Below, piece by piece: positions 58,186 through 64,000 of a stretch of DNA of 64,000 bases. Positions within the stretch are counted from its first letter, which is position 1, and each line of letters starts with the position of its first letter. The notes under the pieces are model-generated. The model was not told where the DNA came from. It saw only the letters and a program-made list of their open reading frames with translations, and did no database searches. The stretch covers positions 496,001-560,000 of the forward strand of contig JAJJXM010000030.1 of the NCBI GenBank assembly GCA_024516155.1. The letters run 5' to 3'. Made by a program: the position numbers and the translations under genes. Origin of the DNA: Pyronema omphalodes (Eukaryota; Ascomycota; Pezizomycetes; Pezizales; Pyronemataceae).

Positions 58186-60304
58186 GTAGTGGACGTTGTA
58201 TGTAGGTTGAATACGGGATGCGTAGTGTAGACCGGTGAATGTAGAATTGAGGCTTGAGCAGCGAAACACCTGAAAATATCTGTGATTACTGATAGAAGAA
58301 TACATACAGTGAGAATTGCGTGTCAATGTTGATTGGAATACAAGCTTATTAGCCTTGTAAGAATGAAGCCGAAATGCGGGGCGCATTAGGCATCTCGAGG
58401 CCCGCGGTAAAGTCGATCCTTGAACGGACTTTGGGTTGACAGGGTTAAGTGTAACACAAAGATGTAACCTTGTGTTGCCCGAGATAATATAAGCTAATGT
58501 CTTATCAACAACGGTTGTGCATCCTCTGTGACCTGGGCTGAAGTTGGTGACTCGAGTTGCACCGTTTCTATTATGCTAAAATTCTCTGGATCTGAGTAAA
58601 ACAGCCCTGTATTACTACTGCGTTTATTCTCTATTAAATGATTACTAAACATAACGCACCGGAAAGCTTGTAAATAATTCCGAAATCTTGAAAGCTATTC
58701 AAATGATACGTCAACCCCGCCCTGGAGGCTCAATGCTTGCCCTTAGAATAATGGTCTCAGCAAGACGCTAAAATTCTGCGGACACTACAGCCTGTACTAG
58801 CTGAAAGACCCAAAGTGATAAATTGATAAATAAATCCGTTATAATCCATCCATATGGGCTGCCATAACCCTTATGCCACGCCCTCACTCCTATCCTTCTA
58901 TCAAACATAACCCTTTCGAAAAGCAATAATCAGTTCTCTAACACAACAGCCCATCAATACACGTTTACAGTTTCTTATTCAGCTACAGAAATCCGATAAC
59001 ACTTATCCAAAAGTTCGTGGATTTCAGATCAGTTTATGATGCACGTTGGGTTCTTTATCAATTGAACAGCAACCAACGGTCACATCACTCGCCAGATAGG
59101 CGATATCACTTATCAGATAGCCAGTTGCACTTGTGTATGATAAAGCTACATTGCAATCAATGTTTTCATAAACAAAAACAGAAATCTGTTATGCGCCACA
59201 GCTCACTAGCCACTATCCACTAGCCACTTTACTCCTTGTCAAAGTATGTTTTCACGTCATATATACGACGCAGTATAAATGTATCTCAAACCCGTGTAAA
59301 GAGGCTACACACCGCACCTACACTATATATAAACTATACCACTGTATCTTATATCCAAATAACATGATCGCACGTGATTTACCCTTCCAAACCGCCACAC
59401 TGTTTCTATACTGCAGCTAAAGTTGAAACTGTAAATACAGTAATTTACACAATTTTGATGAGTTAAAGATCACGATTCATCCAAAACTTCAATCTGTGAC
59501 GGAGTCGATCGCATGTTATAGTTCCGTCTGATCCGCAGTTGAGAGATTTGAGAACCCACAGCTTCAGTAGGTGACGACAGGACTATGGACATGCTTAGTA
59601 AATTCATAGGTTTATGCTTTCGGCCCTCGGGCATCTAGTCAGGGTAGCTAGCGTCTTGGATTTTTCTTTTTTAGCTTTCATATTCGCTACGTATTCATTC
59701 CTCTTTTTTAAAAGAAAATATGTAAAAAAAAAACAAAGAATTATTCAACGTACAAGTAGGTTACATAGCAGCATGTATAATATTCAAATTTCAATAAAAC
59801 TCCTGATTCGTAGGGGCTATGGTGAAGAAATATATCATGGAGATAAAACCCAATCTCGAAACGCTTTCTTGACTAGACATATATCTGGAGCTATGGATAT
59901 AGATAAGCTGTAAAACATCAAAATCCACGAGAGCATCTGAAGTTAAGAAACATGACGCGACTGAGCAACTGCGCAGATGGGCCGGTAAATTTGTAAGCTC
60001 CCTTTCATTTAAACATCAACCATATATACAAGAAACCTCAATAGCAAGAATCTATCAGCAAAGCCTTCGCACCAGGAGCCATGTACTATCTCCGAGTGAT
60101 CATGTATGACCAGCGACATAGTCTACTACTGTCACGGTTCACCAATAAGACCGCCAGTCCAGTCTGGTCCAGTCTAGTCTAGTCCAGTCCATGGTGTTCA
60201 TAAATAAGATTACCGGTATATTTTCTGCCGCAAGACTGGACTACTTGATAAGATAGACTGCGGAGAGCTCGGGGATTCTCCACTGCACTACTGCAAAGGA
60301 GATT

Positions 60305-60378
60305 TGATGTTGTGATATGTTGATGTGTCGATATGTCGATATTGTGGTATGTTGATATGTCGATATGTCAATACATCA
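60305..60378. repeat. Degenerate GATATGTC tandem repeat
   Basis: Units of GATATGTY alternate with short insertions across about 75 bp. Confidence 0.7.
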
Positions 60379-60604
60379 ACAACCATATCTCGGAAATAAA
60401 CCCAAATTCTTGAATCTGGGGTAGATAAAGCACTTAACAGTGTATGTTACCATATTATGATACGATATGATGCGTCTTCCTGTCTCCCTTCCCCACCCGC
60501 CGTCCACGTTTTCCATCCCTCTGCATTTTCCACAATAAATTAAATCATAACGAACCAAACAACACAACAACACAGGACTCAGTTCTACAATAAATCCAAC
60601 CCGC

Positions 60605-60605
<1 letters not shown>

Positions 60606-60653
<48 letters not shown>
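60606..60653. repeat. Poly-A tract, 48 bp
   Basis: An uninterrupted run of 48 A. No poly-A retroelement body or target-site duplication is evident around it, so I treat it as a homopolymer. Its exact length in the assembly is doubtful. Confidence 0.9.
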
Positions 60654-60655
<2 letters not shown>

Positions 60656-61250
60656 TCCCCAAATCAAGCTCCCCGAACCAAAAAAAGGGTACCTTCCCGA
60701 ATCCCCTACATATAGTACATACATAATCCAGAACCTCATAGCCTATTATAGGACTTCACATAACTGTATAGTAATAGACAGGAGAGCCTATTTCACCACG
60801 ACGGGTGAAGTTGGGGTTGTTGGATCTATTCACACGAATAGAGTCATGTGAAGTTCTCCGTTATCGGTATAGTACCGACTGCTGAGATGTTTTTGGAAAG
60901 TGGAAGTAAATATTTACATAGATGATAGATGGTGGGTGGAAGATGGTAGACTAGGAGTGAGATTCGTGATTGATTGATTGGTTGATTAATTCTTGAACGT
61001 TCCCAATGTGATCTTGATGAGGCTTCAGGGGAAGAGTTTGGGAAGAGTTTGGGAGGAGGGAGGGGGGTGGGTGATGGATAGATAGAAAGATGGACTGAAT
61101 CCAACGTTGGAGCTTGAAGATTTAAGCTTAAAGATTTAAGCTTAAAGGTAGAAGCTCGAAGGTTGAGAGTCAAGAGTCGAGGATTAAGGGTTCCAATCCA
61201 TTCATTTCTTCCAATCCACTCTTCCAATCCACGACTTCAATCCGCATACC

Positions 61251-61310
61251 GAGTCCGAGTCCGAGTCCGAGTCATTATTCATGATTACGAATCACGAATC
61301 ACGAATCACG
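61251..61310. repeat. GAGTCC and ACGAATC short tandem repeats
   Basis: Four GAGTCC units at 61251-61273 are followed by three ACGAATC units ending near 61310. Simple repeats, no coding signal. Confidence 0.7.
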
Positions 61311-62475
61311 ATGCCAAATTTGATTTCAGTTATCATATTTAAATGGGTATAATTTATGTAGCTGTATTTATAATATGGAATGGAATAGGATTAATGATAT
61401 GGAATGGAATATACGATACGGAATGGGATATATAATACAGAATAAAGAACCAAAAGAATCAAAAAACCAATTTTAAAACCCCCATCCAGTTGATCCAGTT
61501 AATCCAGTTCAGTCTCCGCATTTCAAAATGAAGTTGAGTTAATCTACAGTCCATAATATGGTCTATAATCAAGTCCACAGTCACGGCGAAAAAAAAAAGT
61601 CCAAGTCCAAGCAACAGCACATTAAATGCAATTAATCCACAATCGTCAATTCAAATCAAGTGCAGTCAATCCATAGATCACATTAATCCACAGTCAATCC
61701 AAGACCATCAATCCAAATCAAGTGTACAGTTAGATACCCATAAACCAAGTCCAATTAATTCACAATCAATTACAATCAAGGTGCACATCAAATCCAGCCA
61801 CATCACATTCACATTCACAGTCATCAATCCAAATCAAGTCAATCCAGTCCAGTCCAGTCAATTCACATTACTCCACAATCCAATTTAACCCTGATCAATC
61901 CCGATCAATCCAGCCCAAAACTTCATCAAGTCCAAATCAATCAAATAAATAAAAAAGGCCGGTTAACCATAACCATAACCATCAATAATAAAAACAAAAA
62001 GCCCGCGCTCATCAGGCACACGTCCCACAGTAACAATCAAGAAAAGACACACAGCAGCCCTGAAAATAAGTTTGCAAATCAAACCGATCAAGAAGAACGA
62101 CGGTCAAAAAAGACGATCAAAATCAAAAAAAAAAGACATCACATAAAAAGTCCCCATACAGTCCCAATAAAAAAAAACCAATTCAAAAAGTCAAAAAAGC
62201 AGTCCCAAGTCAGGAATCATAAGTCAAAGAGTCCAGAAAAAGAATATTCCAAAAAAAAGAACAAGGAGAAGAAAAAACGGAGGAAGAAAAAGAGACCAAA
62301 AAGACCAAAAAAAGACGACAAAAGCCGCACCCCACCCTAAGATACTAATAAACAAAAAAAAAGCCAACAAAAAGAAAAATATGCCAAAAAACCCCCTCCA
62401 TTTCTTTCCATTGTCCTAACAACCCTTCTCCCCACATCCACCGCCCTGCCACTCCCACTAGAGTTCTGAAGTATT

Positions 62476-64000
62476 CTAACCCTCAAGCGCACCAACCTGC
62501 CAAGTAGGAGCCTGCGCGGCAGCTCTCCAACCCTCTTCTTTCGACTCCTCTTTTTTCGGCAACTGTTGCGCATCACTCATTTCCAATTCTCTCCCAATTT
62601 TTCCCTGTTGACTTGCGAATACTGCTAATTGATCCAAGCTACCACTTTCTTCTTTTAGCTGTGCTTGTTGTTGCTGCTGTTGCTGAGGTTGTTGCTGAGG
62701 TTGAGTTGCAGCAGGAACTGGGGTGTTGACGGCCATCCAGCGGTCTGATTGTGGCTGGACTATAGGTTGTTCTCCGGAAGCAGCGGAAAGAAGAATATCG
62801 ACATCATCTGGACGACGATTAACCTGAACAACAGCCATGGGGGGTTGTTTTGGAGTAGGCGGGGTAAGCATTTCAAAGATCCTATGTCTTTCATCCTTAT
62901 TTGGGTTGATGGTTGCGACTTTTTCCTGTAGGATCTTTCCGTCATGAGGAGAGTTATTGATAGTCTGTTCTATTTTCGCGCTCAAGAATCCCTGCATTTC
63001 GGAAATCTTATTTTTTGATTCTTGCGCAATTTGCCAGCGATCTCTGATGGCGTTGATGAATTCAATAGCCTTGCGGGCTTCTTCACCAGATCCCATAGGC
63101 TCATGATCAGGAAGACGAGAGACACCAGAAATGAAACCACGGACATCCATCCAGGGGAAGGAGTAGGCGTATAATCCAGTCTTTGCTGCGCGCTCAAGAG
63201 CCATGATGATAAATGGGGATTCTGGCTTGGCGTTCCATTCATCGAGTGCGCTAATGAGGCTGACAAGGTCACGGGAAGCAGCCATGTAACGCTCCGCAGA
63301 CTCGAGGTAGAACTGAGCGGCCGCGGGTGAGAGTTGCGCATCATAAGCATCGACAGGTCCCTGTGGGCGCGGGGAAACAAATGGAAGCTCGGGAAGGCAT
63401 TTACGCTCCAAGGTAATGCGAGCCAAGAAAAGAGTCACGTGCAACAAAGCGTAAGGGCTGGAGCTGCGGGTGGAAAGATGGACCTGTAGGGTTCCTGGGG
63501 TGTACTCGAGCTGGTGAGGAAGAGTGTCGCAGAAATGTTCCAATGCCTTAGAAAGCAAGTTGTAGCTCGACTCGGGCTCCATAGGTTGAAAATTATCATT
63601 TCTAAGCGCGATATTATTAGTGGGTATCAAACTAAACTCGGCACGGCAACTTACGTCTCGGTCCAAATCTGGATGCGACCCCAAAGCTCCATAGCTTTAA
63701 CAACATGAGCTAAAACACGCTCACCGGAAGCAGTGTCCTGGTGAGAGTTTGTAGTATCCGGCTTAAGGAGCAATTCAGAGTTGAGGTAGCTGTGCATTCC
63801 CTGCTCAGCGCCAAACATGAAACCTCGCTCATCGCACGGCAACTGAACTCTGTTTGCATCCGTTGAAGCAACCATACTAGGGAAATGTCTTCCGGAGCTA
63901 AGAGCTCTATCAAGAAGGAAAACAGCCCAAAAAGTTCTCCTACCAATTTCCTTCTCGATAGTAATGGAGTGCGACAACTTTGCCGAATTTCCATTATCAA
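62476..64000 (-). CDS. Fungal-specific transcription factor, C-terminal part
   Basis: Two exons are visible on the minus strand, beyond 64000 to 63655 and 63601-62476 (53-bp GT-AG intron), giving about 490 residues. The 5' part lies outside the window. The first residues carry E-I-G-R-R-T-F-W followed by F-L-L-D-R and S-S-G-R, then L-P-C-D-E-R-G-F-M-F-G. This is the characteristic core of the Fungal_trans domain found behind Zn2Cys6 clusters. A helical region follows, and near the end a Gln-rich stretch (about 62660-62710) that may act in activation. The DNA-binding cluster is not in the window, so neither its target nor a gene name can be given. It is distinct from xlnR. Confidence 0.85.

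Larger units (their letters stand above)
58186..62475. other. Low-complexity intergenic region
   Basis: No supported gene in 4.3 kb. From 60.1 kb the sequence is rich in short repeats: GTCCAGTCTA units at 60156-60190, GATATGTC units at 60305-60378, poly-A at 60606, GAGTCC and ACGAATC units at 61251-61310, and AATCCA/AAGTCC-rich sequence to 61950. The A-rich final part may be 3' UTR of the transcription factor. Confidence 0.6.

Noticed and set aside
60606..60653. Poly-A tail of a retroposed element
   Set aside because: No element body or target-site duplication was recognised on either side.
1..64000. CRISPR arrays, prokaryotic operon signals or rRNA genes
   Set aside because: None seen. The intron-containing genes show a eukaryotic nuclear sequence.

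Overview
The window is nuclear DNA of a filamentous ascomycete (Pezizomycotina). The evidence is short GT-AG introns of 42-121 bp in several genes, a fungal ergothioneine synthase, the xylanolytic regulator XlnR, Zn2Cys6-type regulators, DUF3328/UstYa-family proteins and an intron-bearing tRNA-Pro. Gene order and style would fit a Leotiomycete, but that is a guess. Genes are sparse, and several stretches of 1-15 kb show no supportable gene.

Layout. 1-5.4 kb: no convincing gene, some simple repeats. 5.4-15.7 kb: four same-strand genes (5384, 7717, 10837, 14397) that share a Cys/His pattern, H-x4-H-x2-G-x-C followed by an [EN]-L-x-C-G-C box and usually a CxxC. This looks like a tandemly expanded, uncharacterised family. 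17.8-20.6 kb: egt1, five exons, complete ergothioneine synthase. 21.8-23.2 kb: secreted acidic protein with a Cys-rich tail, followed by a possible tiny secreted peptide gene. 24.4-25.75 kb: unrecognised 440-residue protein. 28.5-31.5 kb (minus): xlnR, four exons. 31.5-46.1 kb: a 14.7-kb stretch without a supportable gene, holding a poly-G tract, a tandem duplication and a MITE-like inverted-repeat element. 46.1-49.3 kb: eIF2-alpha-kinase-like protein kinase and a Ras-like P-loop protein. 50.5 kb: tRNA-Pro(AGG) with intron.

50.75-56.3 kb is the most interesting part: an apparent dikaritin-type RiPP gene cluster. A secreted precursor (52769-53152) carries four near-identical repeats with the core KE[TA]L[WY]VW, set between Lys-Arg processing sites. 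It is flanked by three UstYa/DUF3328 genes, one minus at 50.75-51.55, one minus at 53.8-54.66 and one plus at 55.35-56.33. UstYa-family proteins cyclise such cores in ustiloxin, phomopsin and victorin biosynthesis. The combination suggests a cyclic peptide with a Trp/Tyr-Val-Trp core; the product itself cannot be named from sequence. A decayed additional repeat lies just after the precursor stop codon.

57.6-58.2 kb: GNAT acetyltransferase. 58.2-62.5 kb: low-complexity DNA including a 48-bp poly-A tract. 62.5-64 kb (minus): the C-terminal part of a fungal-specific transcription factor that runs off the window end.

Gene models with introns were spliced by eye from reading frame, GT-AG signals and family knowledge; no alignment or transcript data were available.
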